This document shows, piece after piece, positions 1-16,666 of a stretch of 60,000 bases of DNA (positions are counted from its first letter, which is position 1; each line of letters starts with the position of its first letter). Both the position numbers and the translations under genes were made by a program. Source of the stretch: Lingula anatina (Eukaryota; Brachiopoda; Lingulata; Lingulida; Lingulidae); contig NW_019774058.1 in assembly GCF_001039355.2 (NCBI RefSeq), positions 229,817 through 289,816 on the forward strand. Reading direction: 5' to 3'. Under the pieces are notes generated by a model. The model was not told where the DNA came from, ran no database searches, and saw only the letters and a list, made by a program, of their open reading frames with translations.

Positions 1-302
1 GTGGTTAAAAATGATTCATATATCACAATTGATACAGTGCAGAGATCAAAAATGACAGACTGACAGTCTATGTAATTTTTTTCTTACTGTAGGTGCATTG
101 GGAAGAAAAAATGAAATTTCAAAGAAATATTTGATGAATAAATTCCATCAACACAGAAAACTTTTAAAGAAATCTAGTTGTTTTTTTTTTATTAGAAGAC
201 AAAAGAATTGTTCCATTTTATATGATAGAATGCAGGAGAATAGAATTATTTTGAAATTAAACGTAGACTACACTTGGTATATATAACCTTTTTTGTCGCT
301 AG

Positions 303-3300
303 GAAAGGCTTTGAAATGGCCTTTGACCTGTTGAATGGGAAGGCCAGAACAGGTTGCCAGTCCATCCTGGTGTTTGTGACTGACGGCAAGGATACAGATG
401 GTGAAAATGTCAGGTGTGGACCAGGTGAGTGGGGAGCTCTGACAGATACTGTGATAGCATTGGATGGGCCAGAGTACTATTGGGCATGACATATGCTGGA
501 AAATAATCCTGATGTATGCTCATTTATGTATATAATTGTATTAGAAAGTGTACTAGCAACTTTGCTTTGTTTTACAGTGGGGGTAAAGGATCTTATTTGT
601 TGGGTTTGGGGAAGGGGCACAAGGATGGGATTATAGTGAGGAAGTACAGGGGTAGAATTTTTCTTCTCCCTCAGTATTTTTGCTGTAAATTTTTTGAAAA
701 AGATGAAGGGGGCAGTAGATGGATGGTGGTACTGCCCTGGTTGATCACTATTTGTTTTCATAATAACATAATAAAGATCCCTGGTTCTTTGTCTACAGGT
801 TACTATACCAGAAGTGGCTATGTGCCAGGGCCTATATGTAAATATAACTGGACTAAGGTGTGGGACACTGTCAAGAATGAAAACCAGCAGATGACACCTA
901 AGGTACAGTATGCACTGTATTTCTTTTTCTTTGTCTTTGTTCAGTGCAATCAAGTGTTTATAACTTTTTCAAAATTGACATTTTAAAATTTAAATCTTAA
1001 TTTAAACATAGTTATTATTTACAAATTTTTCATTTATAGCATTTTACATCTTTGACATCTTTTTACAAACTCACAATGTGGTAATTTTCACTGTCAACCT
1101 TATTGTAAGATTTTACATCCATCACTCAATCAGGCCAGAATATTTAGCTACCTGACCAAAGAAGATGGTGAAATCTTCCCAGGGAAACTTGCCTGTGAAC
1201 ACAGGGGAAGTATGAAGAGGATAGACAGTGGAGAAAATCTTATCTCAAAGATGAGCAATTATTTCAACTTCCTCTCCTCTAACGCAATGAATACCAAGGG
1301 TCTGTGGACATCCCCATATTTGGATGCTTGGGGACTGGGGCTACTGGTATCCTATGTTATACCAGTAGTCAGCAACATCACTGGGAAGTAAGTGTGCAGA
1401 AATTATATAGAAAAATGTCTTAAGCTCCTTCCAAGCATGTGTTTGTGATGGTCTACCCAAATTTTGTCAGTTTTATAATCGTGTTGTTGCAAAGTTGTCC
1501 TTATTTTCTCATGTGATTGTGTTCAGACTTGATTTTTTTTTTTTTGACATGTATCAAAGATCCAATTTTTCTTGGCAGTTTTTGTCTCAAGCATTATCAC
1601 CTCAGATACCCAGGTCATAAGGCCACTGAAGCCTTTATTTTTCTTACAGCCCAAAATCATGTCTGTGTATTTGTAAAAGTGTATCGAATTCTGTCAGTTT
1701 TATTATTGCATTGTTCACATAAGTTGAAGTATAAGTTCTCATTAAACAATCTCAATTTCTCCCACAAAATGAATATAAGATGTTTGTTGTTTTTAAATGC
1801 AATAAAAGCACATTTTAAATAATGAACTTGCCACATTCTTTCCGTTTAAAAATAGTATTAAACAATGCTTGATTTATACTCAGATATTGTATATAAAAGT
1901 TTTCTCGATTGTTTCAGTACCATAGGGGTGGTGGGAGTGGATGCTACTATAGAAGACCTTGAGAATGTGCTGAAGAGATATCAGTGGGGCTCTGTGTACT
2001 CATTCTTGATCAACAAAGAGGGAGAAACAATATTTCATCCCTTCCTCAAACCAAGCACCAATGTAATTTTAGATTTGTTGATAATTCCATTTTGATTTAA
2101 TGGAATGACACAATATAATGTAACATTAAACAAAACAAAATAGTAAGACAGGTGCTAAAATGATGTGCCATCTTGTGATATAATTGCTCACATTATTTCT
2201 AAGCCTGTGTAGAAATCATAGTTCATGTCTTTTATAAAACAACAGGTAACATCTCTCATTATTGTCATAAAAATGATCTAATTTCACCGCCCCCTTCCAG
2301 CTCCTGGATGACCCCATCTTTATCCCCATCTCTCAGCTGGAGCAGGACAAGGAGGGGCACCCTACGGAGTTCTCCAAGGTCCTCTCTGAGATGGTCCAGG
2401 GGGAAACGGGACATCTCAGGATTGAGAACGGCAGACGGGGATCACCCAAGGTCAGAAAATATTGGGAAGGATTTTCAGAGACTCGGAAATGTTTGCTTTA
2501 ACTAATTATGAAAGGTTACAAAGCAAGTGAAAAATCGCATATCTTTATTATTTTCTGAACTTAATTAATCATGGTCATTTCAAATAAATAAAATGAATAA
2601 AAAACAGTGAGCACTGACAGTAGTCTTTAAATAATTTATTGTAAACTATTAAATTTTTTAATTAAGTGTAATAGTAAAAGGCTATACTGAGATCTGACTG
2701 ATAAAATGAATGTCATATTTTTGTATGTTACAGGGCGATTTCAGGGCAGGAATCAAATATGAGATCATGCCTTCAACATATTACTATGGTGCTCTGAATG
2801 ATTCAGAATACTCCTTTGCCTTCAGTCTGGCTGACACTGATCAGGTGGGAAATATGGCACAGTGGTGAAAGAAGATTGGATAGTTGAATGTTTTAATAAC
2901 TTGAATTTTTCAGATTGTTTTATTAAAATTCAAATTGGTGTCATGTTATTGAAGAACTCATTTAATAATGATGATATCCTTTTTAAAAAAAAAAAACAAA
3001 TTGTTGTGGTCAGGCCTCTGATTCCACATGAAGTTCTTTAGGGGGCTTTCATGAACTTACATAATTTAAAATTGTACAAATTCCCACATATCCAGTCTAA
3101 CTCAAAAGAGACTGCTCAAACACCATGTAACTACTTTATGTTGTATGTATTTCCCAGGAATTCAGAAGATCTCAGGAGCCAGTAGACAAGACCCGTTTTC
3201 ATGCTCCAGTGAATAAAAGCTACTTCAACCTTCTCATTGAATACAACAGTACCGTGGCTCGGAGAGAAGTTCCAGGTGCATTTGAGTACCTCGAAGTCAA

Positions 3301-6300
3301 ATATAACGAACCTAAATATCCAGGCTTACGAGTCACTTATCTCCACTCCAGTATATTCCTGGCACCAAAGTGTTATTGTGATCCAAACAAGTACTTTTAT
3401 AATGATGACTTGGCACAGAAGACAGTGGATGCTCATCTGTGGATGAACAGCGTGGATGAGGAGATGCCAGGATGTGAAAATATGGAAAATGGAAAATATG
3501 AGAAGGGTCTAAGGTGAGTCTTGATGGAAATATATTGACACATATATATTGAGGTCAAATGATTATGAACCAGTATATGTCAATATGGATTATGACAGCT
3601 TGGCAGATGTTTAAGATGGATATGACGTTTAGGTGAAAAATAGTTACCATAAAGTTCTCATTAAAAAGAAAGTGTTGAGTAGACCAGTGCCCTTTCAGCC
3701 ATCTACTTGTTCTCATGTATCTTAATTTTAAATTTGGAAGAAATATCATAAATTGTTAGAAATTTGATTGAGTGATATTTGTTATCTCCAGAGCTGATGT
3801 CCTGATCACACAGCCTATAGAGAATACTATTAAATAATATTTATTATCCCCAGAGCTGATGTCCTGATCACACAGCCTATATAGAATACTATTAAATAAT
3901 ATTTATTATCCCCAGAGCTGATGTCCTGATCACACAGCCTATAGAGGCGCACTGGAGGAACAGGTCATTTGATTCTCTCAATGAAGTGAAGTGGACATAT
4001 GTAGGAATGAGGACAGGGGTATTCAGGACATACCCAGGTCACAGGTCAACTAGGACATATGACCCCTCACAGTGAGTTTTCATGAAACTTTTGTAGAAAC
4101 TGTATTCTATGCTGTAATTGCTAGTGTATATTTTAAGAAAATGCTGATGAAAATTTTGTAATTTGAGATTACTTGTTTGGTAACTTGTTTGTTTTCAAAT
4201 AGAAATTAATGTGATGAAAATTGAGATATGTATGTTTGCAATTTGTAAATTAAAACAATGTTATAAAGCTCAAAATTTTGTAAATGATGTAATGATGCAC
4301 ACTTCACAACAAATTAAGATATAACATCTTGATACTAATTTCAAACTCTGTAGGCGTCCTTGGTTCTTCCGTGCCAAGTCCACCCCTGACAAGACGTCCA
4401 TCTCCACCCCGTACATGGATGCCGCAGGAGTGGGGAAGATTGTAACTATATCGCAGGCAGTGTTTGAAGGCATGACACCAAGAACCACAGAGAACTGCCA
4501 GAATTATTCCAAAACTGGGCCCTGGCCAGGCGGCTGTGTGTGTGACTCCGATTCTGATTGTATTGTAGGTGAGTGGAGGGAAGCCATTGTGAATCATGTA
4601 TGTATGGAGCACCTTGCATTGTTTGTTTTATATGAGTGTTGAGACATGCATTAAGAGTGCTGGGATATCAGCATCAGCGGGAATAGGTGATGCAGGATAG
4701 TGGCATTCTTCCTAGAATATCATTTTGTCTTGGTTTGTAGTAATGTGTGTGAAGTGTCAATTTTGTATCATTCAGTATTACTGTGAAGTGCAAATAAGGC
4801 ATCCTTCAAATGCTGTTGTAAAATTCCTGAATGTGTTGCCTATTTCAGTGGAAGAATAAATTATGTATGGATTTTCTTCCTAAGTGGATGTGCCTCTTTA
4901 GCCTGCAGAAAAAATAACCTATAGTCTTTACTATATTTAGTGTTATTTTTAACTGAGTAAGCAATATTACCAAGTCTTTACTATTGCTGTTATTTCTTAC
5001 AGGAAGGTGCTACCTGAGCAAGGCCCCAGGTCATAACCGAGAGCGTCGTCGCTGCGCCACAGAGCGTGTGGAGGCTATCACGTGCCTGGACATACTGTAC
5101 AATGACTTCCACAAGAACACCATGGCTATCATGCAGGCCAGCGATGGCATCAAGTCGTGTGGGATGAAGTATGACTGTCCTGATGGAGAGCCTGACTGTG
5201 AAACTAGGTAGTTCAGTAGACATATTAGAAATTACAATATTCTATTCACATTTCAAAAATGATCAAAATGTGTACGAAGGTACCCTTCTGTATTCACTTC
5301 TTTTTATATATGTATTAACAACCACTGAACATTTTGTCAAATTTCCGTGAATGTAAAGGGATTTTTGTTTTAAACAAATTGTTGTTTGTTGCCAATTATA
5401 TAATAAGTATTTTACAGCTTTGAAAAAGCTGACAAATGAATTGTTTTACTGAACACTTCTTTTGATCGTTTTTGTATAAAGCTCCACCTATCAATAAAAG
5501 TGTTTATTTGTTTGAATATTATTATATTCTTATTTTTATAATCTGCTGAAATCTTCCAGATGTTACTTGTTTGATGACAGAGCAAACCTCATAGCTGACC
5601 CTGACTTCCTGAATGCCAGCAGCCTGGATACCAGCAAGTATAAGGGAGTGACAATGGGGAAGAAACAAGGAGAAATCATGAGAGAGCTGATTTATAAGCA
5701 TGGTTTTTTCCAGCGGAAAGAATCTCTAGACTTCCAGGGTTCCTGCAGTATATCGCCTTATGCTCCCAAGGTAAGGTCTCTCTTTCTCTTTTATGCTAGA
5801 AAAATAATAATAATGACACCTTTGTATTATGTCAAACATTTTTAATATGTCTTTGTATTAAATGGGAGTTCTCAAAAAAAGAATTGTAAACTTTACTTTA
5901 GAAGAAATAGGTAAGGGCAAGTATACTGAACAAAAGACAAACAATTTACACAACTTCTGAGATAATTACATGCATTTTCAAAACAGGTCACATTAGAAGG
6001 CACTCCCACCAATCCAGAGGAACAGGACAACTATTACAAGAACAAAGGCCCTATCCCAAAGTTTTCCAACACATATGGCTGTATTCAGGATGTGGTCAGC
6101 TTTGAGGCAAACTCTTCTGCATTAGGTGAGACATTGAACTGCTTTCTGCTGTATGCACTGTACATATTTATAAACATCTTGATATAAGTCTCTCTACTTC
6201 TTCCTTGATAATTTGTTTTCTTTTCACATGCACAACTCACCAGACTGATTTTATAAGAATATTGATTTTGAAATATTTAAAAATTCTAGTAGGAAGTGTG

Positions 6301-7131
6301 TGTGTGTGTGTATGTGCGTGTGTGTGTGTGTGTGCATGCAAGAGAGAGAAAGAGTTGAGAAACTCTTATGTGGTTAAATGGAAATGAAATATTATTGATT
6401 TTTAGGTCCAAGTCACATGATAACAGGCAATGTGTCAGGTCCGTGTATGTCTGGCTTCTACTATGTGACAGAACTGCCTAAGACCAATCTGTTTCTGCTG
6501 GTAATTGAAGACTTCAAGGAATACACTGAAACCATCTTTTTTAATTTCAACTGCAAAATAGCAAGGAGGTTTGTACAGTCATGCTTGTTTCTATTAGTTT
6601 GCTGTTATCTTCTCTGGTATTCAAGGAAAAAGTGTACAGTAACCACAGAATTCACTTAGTTGTTTCTTTAGAGGAGAGTCTTTATGAAATGATTTTAAAG
6701 TATGTGGCAATGTGATGCATGATTAATCCTGTTTTAACAGAGTAGTACCTATAACATAGGTAAAAAATGATTCAGTCCTAATGATATCACAATAACTTTA
6801 TGGCCTAAGAGAAACTAACTATATTTATAGATAGTACATTTTCATAAAAGTTTCAACTTTTAAAAAAAGCAGGATAGGTAAGCTTATCTCTATTATCAAA
6901 CATTATATTTTTATCTCTTCCAGTGTGGTCAACTCTGGAGCCTACAGGATCATCAATGGCACCTGTGCTCACCAGGACGCGGCAGAGACCACCCTGGCAG
7001 ACCAGGGGGTGTGTCCAGCACTGAGGGACATAGAGATCCCATGTACCTATACCACAGCCACTCACACACAGGTCTCTTCATGTGTTATGACACTACTGCT
7101 GGTGGTAGCTGTGTATGTTATCCAGCACTAG
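303..7131 (+). CDS. VWA and double-Cache domain protein, alpha2delta/CACHD-like (3' 14 exons; 5' end outside window)
   Basis: Exons with matching phases: 303-424, 799-902, 1134-1387, 1918-2062, 2301-2450, 2734-2844, 3158-3513, 3916-4071, 4354-4568, 5003-5207, 5560-5770, 5987-6125, 6406-6568, 6924-7131 (TAG), giving 845 residues. Exon 1 holds the end of a VWA domain with the MIDAS-type loop VFVTDGKD. The next exons hold a first Cache module (SPYLDAWGLG, IGVVGVD). Exons 8-9 hold a second, with RPWFFRA followed by STPYMDAAGVGKIVTISQ, close to the alpha2delta/CACHD signature. A Cys-rich region follows. The protein ends in a hydrophobic tail with almost no cytoplasmic residues, fitting the GPI-type anchoring known for alpha2delta. 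Family members are extracellular calcium-channel auxiliary or ligand-sensing proteins; the ligand here is unknown. It could be CACHD1 or a CG16868-type relative. The N-terminus and start lie upstream of the window. Confidence 0.88.
3782..3977 (+). repeat. 62-bp tandem triplication of an exon's splice acceptor
   Basis: The acceptor and first part of exon 8 of the VWA/Cache gene occur three times at exactly 62-bp spacing: AG|AGCTGATGTCC starts at 3792, 3854 and 3916. The first two copies match the third for about 38 bp, then run into AATACTATTAAATAA and have no donor. Only the third continues into the full exon. Reading from either upstream acceptor soon meets an in-frame TAA. Confidence 0.95.
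6296..6335. repeat. (TG)n microsatellite in VWA/Cache gene intron
   Basis: An imperfect GT/TG run interrupted by TATG and TGCG. Confidence 0.9.
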
Positions 7132-7246
7132 GAAGGGGGGTGTCCAGTGATGAGAAGTATGGAAGTCCTAGGCACTGACAATACTGCCAATCTCCAAAAG
7201 GCCTCAGTTGTGTTCATAAGAGTCAGGCCATGGTGCATTATAGAGA

Positions 7247-7252
7247 AATAAA
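7247..7252 (+). promoter_or_regulatory. Poly(A) signal AATAAA of the VWA/Cache gene
   Basis: AATAAA lies 116 bp after the TAG stop and is followed by T/GT-rich sequence. It is the first good signal downstream; others occur further on, near 7848. Confidence 0.5.
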
Positions 7253-8523
7253 TAATATTGTATAATGTTCATGTAGCTCAGTTGAAAAGTGCAGCAGTTT
7301 AAGCAGGTGTTCCATGTTAGTTCCTCAGTATGGAATGGAGGTTTTACAATTACAGGACTTTTCATAGTGCCAGTTTTCATATGCTAGTTTATTAGAGCCG
7401 GCAGAACGTAAAATAATTGAACTTGTTCTTGGCACTTCTAATAAATGTTGGTGAAGTACATGTATGTTGATCAGTGTTTATAAATGTTTATGATCATGTT
7501 AAATATTTATGGTAAGTTTTTACAGATTTAAACATATCTCAATATTTCAATTTGGACATATCCCAATATTTCAAGTTAAAGTGCAATACTCAATCGATTT
7601 TTTTTACGTGACTGTATTTTGGTCTCAGTTTCTATCATTACAAATATTCATATTACAGAACATGTATATTAGATTCGTTTATTTTGTTTATTATCTTACT
7701 CACACACACAAATAGTTTTTCATAATTATATAAGGATGTTAGTATAGCTTTTTAAACCAGTCTTTTTCAACATGTTTACAGTGTAGTAAGTATATAGCAC
7801 ATGTAGCTCAACAGAAATTACCGAAGGCATTAATAGAGGCAAAAAATAAAGAAAAAATTCAAATTTATCAGTTTTTATTATCCAATATGTCATCAGTAGA
7901 ATAATGAAAGTGAATAACTAAAACTGCATCATCTTAGTGTGTTAATTTTTCAGGTGGTATGTATATAATTTTTTTTTTACAAAATTTTAGTCTTAAAAAT
8001 GACTTCATTGTCTATTGCACAGTAAAAAACTTACAAATTGTAAACATTGACACTAACAATGAATGTTCATATTCCTTGTATCACAAAAGACATTTACCCC
8101 AAGAAAACATCTTTAATCCTTTCAAAATGATATACTTTAGAAAGATTATTAATTAATAAAGATTACAAGACTCGAGCAAATGTGTAACTTTTGGTATGTT
8201 ATACCTTGGCTGCCAATAAATTTCAAAATAAATTTCAAATAAACTTAATGTACAAATTTTAGAAATATTAACCAAATTTAAAAAATAATAATTTGTTGAA
8301 GATGGTATTCACTGGTTGTGAAGCAATGTTTTAAGTTGAAACAAAAAAAGGTTGCAAAGATTGCAGCACAAACATACAAATAAGTTTTAAAATCTTTATA
8401 GACCTCCGATACTGATAAAAATTTCAGTCCAAGTGTCCACTTGTTTTTCACATTGCTTTTACTTGAGGCAACCAACTTTCGATGTGTATTTAACATTGAA
8501 ATAGAAACAAATGGATTTCATTC
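7253..8523. other. Tail-to-tail intergenic / 3'UTR region
   Basis: AT-rich sequence between two convergent genes. No exon with both splice sites and no repeat was seen. It probably holds both 3'UTRs. A minus-strand AATAAA (TTTATT at 7874-7879) could end the PPT1 transcript. Confidence 0.5.
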
Positions 8524-12415
<3,892 letters not shown>

Positions 12416-12683
12416 ATCATGTGATGCTAAAATCGTAAGGAAAAATATAACACAAGCTGGGGGATATCAATTATATTGACTTATTTGTAAAAAAACATCG
12501 AATAAAGCAAATTTCAATATAACTTTATTTTTAAGTAATGATAAACATGAAACAGAGACTTGCTGGAGATTTGGTGTTCGGTTTTGCAACCAAAAATTTG
12601 CCCTGTTTAATTTGGGGCACATTTGAGCTTACGGGTCTCTAAACCGGAAGTTCACAATTTGACACAATTTTCGAGCTTCCAAG
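12416..12683. promoter_or_regulatory. Bidirectional promoter, PPT1 / TMEM65
   Basis: 268 bp separate the two divergent start codons. A perfect ETS-type site (CCGGAAGT, 12644-12651) lies 32 bp before the TMEM65 ATG. No TATA box sits at a suitable distance. This fits a TATA-less housekeeping promoter. Transcription start sites cannot be placed by eye. Confidence 0.7.
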
Positions 12684-12939
12684 ATGGCCAGCAGGGCAGC
12701 GAAAGTCGCCTCTCGGACATTAAATTATGTACACACGAAGAAATGTAGATCGCACACTTTTCACAGCGGCTTATTACTGAGAAACATATCTGCAGTTAGC
12801 TCACAGAATTTACGCCGCGTCCACTGGGACGTAAGGACGACGGCTGGAGCGAAAGATTTCATCTACACGCTTGACAACGAGGAGCGAGAGCAGCTGCTGC
12901 TTGAACTCCAGAGGTTTGAAGAGGCCAGGAAAAGTCCAG
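12684..12939 (+). CDS. TMEM65: TMEM65, first coding exon (partial gene)
   Basis: ATG in strong context (AAGATGGCC) opens an 85-codon exon ending at a GT donor in phase 1. The first ~45 residues are basic and Ser/Arg-rich with no acidic residues, as in a mitochondrial targeting peptide. The following GAKDFIYTL and LLLELQRFEEA match the conserved N-terminal block of TMEM65 (human GAREFIYSL, LLKELHRFE). TMEM65 is an inner mitochondrial membrane protein linked to sodium/calcium exchange and, in heart, to intercalated discs. The exons for its membrane segments were not found; they may lie in or beyond the 18102-18417 gap. Confidence 0.85.
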
Positions 12940-15395
12940 GTATGATAATAACGATGACAAGCTTACATGTCAAGTGGTAGATCAGTTTCTTTTCATGTTC
13001 CGAGAGTCTGAGAGAGAGACCGCAATTTTCCATCTATATTTTTTTTATATTTTAACTGTGATCCGTATCAATACATTCGATCGAATTTCTCAGTAGAGTT
13101 CAAATGGGGACATTCCACATGGTGTGGAACCCTTTGCGCTCCAAAGCATGAGTGCATTTAATCTTTTAAATGTTTTTCCTCACCTTAATTTCTAAGGAAA
13201 AATCCATTATTTCAGACTCAAGTGAGAATTAAAAAAAAAAAACTGCTCAGCATTACACTATTGTACAGTGTTGTCGGCTCCACCAACTATTCATATTCAT
13301 TAATACTGTCATAGGTAGCAGTTGAAGCCATCGTATTGTGTGTTATTGTATCGGCATCCATTCTAGCTCTTGCTCAATAAATGCAAGATATTGAAAATAG
13401 GAGTGTTCAATTATACAGGAAACCTAGACTTCAATACTTATTATCAGCACATATTTATTATGTCTTTGAAGTCAATGCTCAAAATTTGTCTCATTCGCCA
13501 TAACTTCAAGGAAGTCAGAAATCAGCATCTAAACCACATTTCCATATCTAGCATTTTTTTTATATTTTCAGCAGAAATGTGTGCCTAAAAAGGAAAAAAA
13601 AATGCCATTACCCCCTACCTTCATATTAACACTTGATAGAAAGTCAGCAATATATACAGCAGACTACATATAACTATTTGCCTTATAACTGGAATTATTA
13701 TTTATCTCCTTCAAGAATTATAGTGTGATCTTTTTTCTTTATAAAGAGCTGAAATTTTAAGATGGAGGATTGGTATTTAGCTAACTTATCTTATATTCTC
13801 CAATATGGACCATATATTGGATATGCTAGAAAAGTTAATACCATCCTTGAAAGCTATGGTTAGCAGTCTGCACTTGTCTATAAGTCTTTTCACTTTTTTT
13901 GTGAAAAGTAAAAAGAAATGATAGCTGTATTCTTGAAGAAGGTCTTATAATGAGGGATAATGAATCTATAATTTTAAAATAAATAGTTTATACCAGGTAT
14001 CTTTCCCCCTGAAGTATTATATAGAAATATGATTATAATGTTTGTAATCAAAATTGTATGTTGATGACTAGTTAAAAAAGGAAAGCAGAGGTCTCTGTTA
14101 AAATGTTATCTTTTTTTCCTGTATTCCTTTTGTTTAAAACCTACATTTTGGCCATTTTTTTCTTTTTCGGTATATATTCAAACACATTCAAATTTGCCAT
14201 ACTGACTCTGATAGATGATATTTGCTAACTTCATTATTATTGAAATCCTATTCCCCAACGTGAGAGGTCAATGGCACCTGGTTTCACCGCTCACTGACCA
14301 GTGCGTTTATTAAATTGTTGGTCATGACCTTTCACAAACCAAGCTCCAGCTCCCCAATTACATGCAGCTCAGTTCATCTAAATGGAAATTGTTCACAAAT
14401 GGCAATCGCTAAAGTTTATTGAACTGAACTCCTTTGCATGAATTTCTCTGTATTTGTGTACATGTTTGCCTATCAGAATATATACAACAAACCATGTCCT
14501 GATAGCCTTGATAGTCTACCAGATGCATAACCTGTTTACTGAAACATTGCCTCATTTTCTGGGTAACATGTAGCCCTAGTAAACAGGTGTTGAGAAGTTT
14601 ATTTCAGTAAAGTAAACACTATGTCCACAGGTGCTGTTGTTGCAGTTCTAAGGCAGGAAACAGTAAGAAAGTGTATCAATATTTAACTTGTTTCTTGGAA
14701 AATTTAGATATTTGAATCTGAAGACCAGCACAGATCTCTGTGATGATACTAACTTACCTGTGATTTATAGGTAAACACTGTTACCAAATGATATATGTTG
14801 ACATTAATATTCTTCTGGTCTGCAGCTTTGATGGCTTAGCACAACACTCATCAGATTAAACACACACATAAATATTTTCAATATTTCAACAGATTGGGAT
14901 ATTTTTGCTGTTAATCCTCTTTTTGCAAAGGACTGTTTTGTCATGGTACATGTGACTAAATATATTTATAGCAGCGAAATAGGTTGCCTTCATATAAAAT
15001 ACATGGAGGTATTGAAATACATGGAGGTATTGGAATTAATGAATATTATAAAGTATAGGCTGTAAAATTTTACGAACCACTTTAAAGCTAATAAATAACA
15101 TGACAGTTTTTTCGAACATGTTTATTACTGATGGTCAAGTGACTTTTTAAACAACTCTGGGCCTACAGAGACCAAATTCATCATATAATTCATTTTGTTT
15201 TATTTATACTTTTAATATAAAATGCCCTTTGTGCATGAATATTGAGTTCTACTAAATGTAATTTCTAAAAACAGGACAATTGAGAATAGAAGTAGGGTAC
15301 TAGTAGTGATGGCTGTATTGAAATTTCACTGTCTGGCAGCTTCAGTTGATTTTTGTTGCACTTCTCTGCAGCTTTCTGCTAATTTGATGTTGCAG
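12940..15395. other. Long first intron of TMEM65, no other gene seen
   Basis: AT-rich sequence without a convincing exon. At 14632-14663 an AG and a GTAAGA bracket a short open stretch of compatible phase, but it does not resemble TMEM65 and is probably chance. Confidence 0.4.
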
Positions 15396-15443
15396 GTGAA
15401 AGATATTCAGTTCCTAAGAAGACAAAAACTACAGAAGTCAATG
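15396..15443 (+). other. Candidate 48-nt TMEM65 microexon
   Basis: TTGCAG precedes it and GTATAC follows. The 48 nt accept the phase-1 end of exon 1 and leave in phase 1. They read GERYSVPKKTKTTEV then Asn-Gly, a polar linker where TMEM65 is variable between its N-terminal block and the membrane core. It adds whole codons, so it could be a cassette exon. Composition alone cannot prove it. Confidence 0.35.
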
Positions 15444-15787
15444 GTATACCTGTCTAAAATGTGATGTTTCTTATGCATGTTGCCTGCTAGTTTTAGTTTT
15501 TGATTAAACTGCTTCTCGTTGTTTTGTTAGATATTATTTGTATGTTTTGTTGGTTATTGTCTTATCGATTCCTCAGAAAGAATACTAAAATACATTTTCT
15601 CTTCACATCAGAGTAGCATCAATCATGTGCTTAAGCCCTTAGAAAAAAAATTTCGGTGTTTTGATCTGAGGATCTATAGGTGAAGGTTTCTGAGAGCTGC
15701 ATGCACATTATGTGAGTAAACATGCTGTAATAGCTGTATCCACAGCTGTCTCACATACTGTACTGGTTAGCTTAACACCTCAATTAA

Positions 15788-15938
15788 CCAATGAGTAACA
15801 TTTTCCAATCAAACCATGATTACGACTCCCGAGTTGGTGTCCCCCAGCCAATCAGATGTAAGATCATTGATAATTTGTTTTACCACATGATCAATAGTTC
15901 TCTGCAATCAGAACACCGCGTCTAATTCGTTATAAAAG
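15788..15938 (+). promoter_or_regulatory. CCAAT/TATA promoter inside TMEM65 intron
   Basis: CCAAT boxes at 15788-15792, 15805-15809 and 15848-15852 (the last CCAATCAGA, a full NF-Y type site) are followed by TATAAAAG at 15931-15938. The spacing is that of a classic RNA polymerase II core promoter, with initiation expected near 15960. It does not serve any recognised protein gene. Confidence 0.5.
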
Positions 15939-15959
15939 CATTGGTTGGGACAAGAGTCA

Positions 15960-16250
15960 TGACAAGTGCAGTTGAGCGTCAGATTAACTAGTGCACTGAT
16001 CACAGCTACTAGAGGTAAATGACATGAGGGCACAGTGTCAGTGATGTCACATCTCCTAATGAGGCAATGAATATAATTTCAAAATATCATTTAGCACATA
16101 TTACGAGGTTTTTCTTTCAGAAGAAATGAACTGATTGAGGTGCATTAAGCTCTCCTGTGTGCAGCTGAGTTGAGCGTAGGAAAACTTGAGTGTACTGTGT
16201 GGCACCTTTATTCTGATAGTCCAAATAAAATTTCCTATTTCTTTAAACCT
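15960..16250 (+). ncRNA. Candidate nested two-exon short transcript
   Basis: About 25 bp after the TATA box begins a segment with a donor (GAG|GTAAAT, exon end 16014), a 106-bp intron and a strong acceptor (TTTCTTTCAG, exon 2 from 16121). An AATAAA at 16224-16229 is followed by T-rich DNA. The longest ORF from the first ATG has only 10 codons. The motif TTGAGCGT occurs in both exons. Promoter, intron and poly(A) signal in the right order within 450 bp suggest a small non-coding or micropeptide gene. Purely sequence-based. Confidence 0.35.
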
Positions 16251-16666
16251 TGTTTTCTCTTTTAAAATGACATTAATGTAGCATGGAGTCTTTGTACCTA
16301 TTTATATAAGTGCATTAATCAGTGATTTATCTTTTATTTTCAAGATAATACTTACAATGGTAAGCACACTATAGTGTACTTAGAATTGACCCATTGTGGA
16401 TTATTTTGTAGTAACAGGAGGTTTTAGAAAAGAGATTCTAATGTACTGATAATTTTGGAAATTACTAATAGTAGAGAATATGCTAACATGCACTTCATCT
16501 TAAACATTTTTTGAGAAAACAAAAAGCTTTAAACCTTTTGCTAAACTGTTTTTACTATTTTTGTAAAGGTTTTGACATCAGTCACATACCATATGCTTTT
16601 TTTCTTTGTCTGATAAATTTATTTTGAAACTTACATGAAATGAGGCTTATGGAATATATGAACGTG

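Noticed and set aside
14632-14663. Possible short TMEM65 exon bounded by AG and GTAAGA
   Set aside because: It has no resemblance to TMEM65 and is short enough to be chance.
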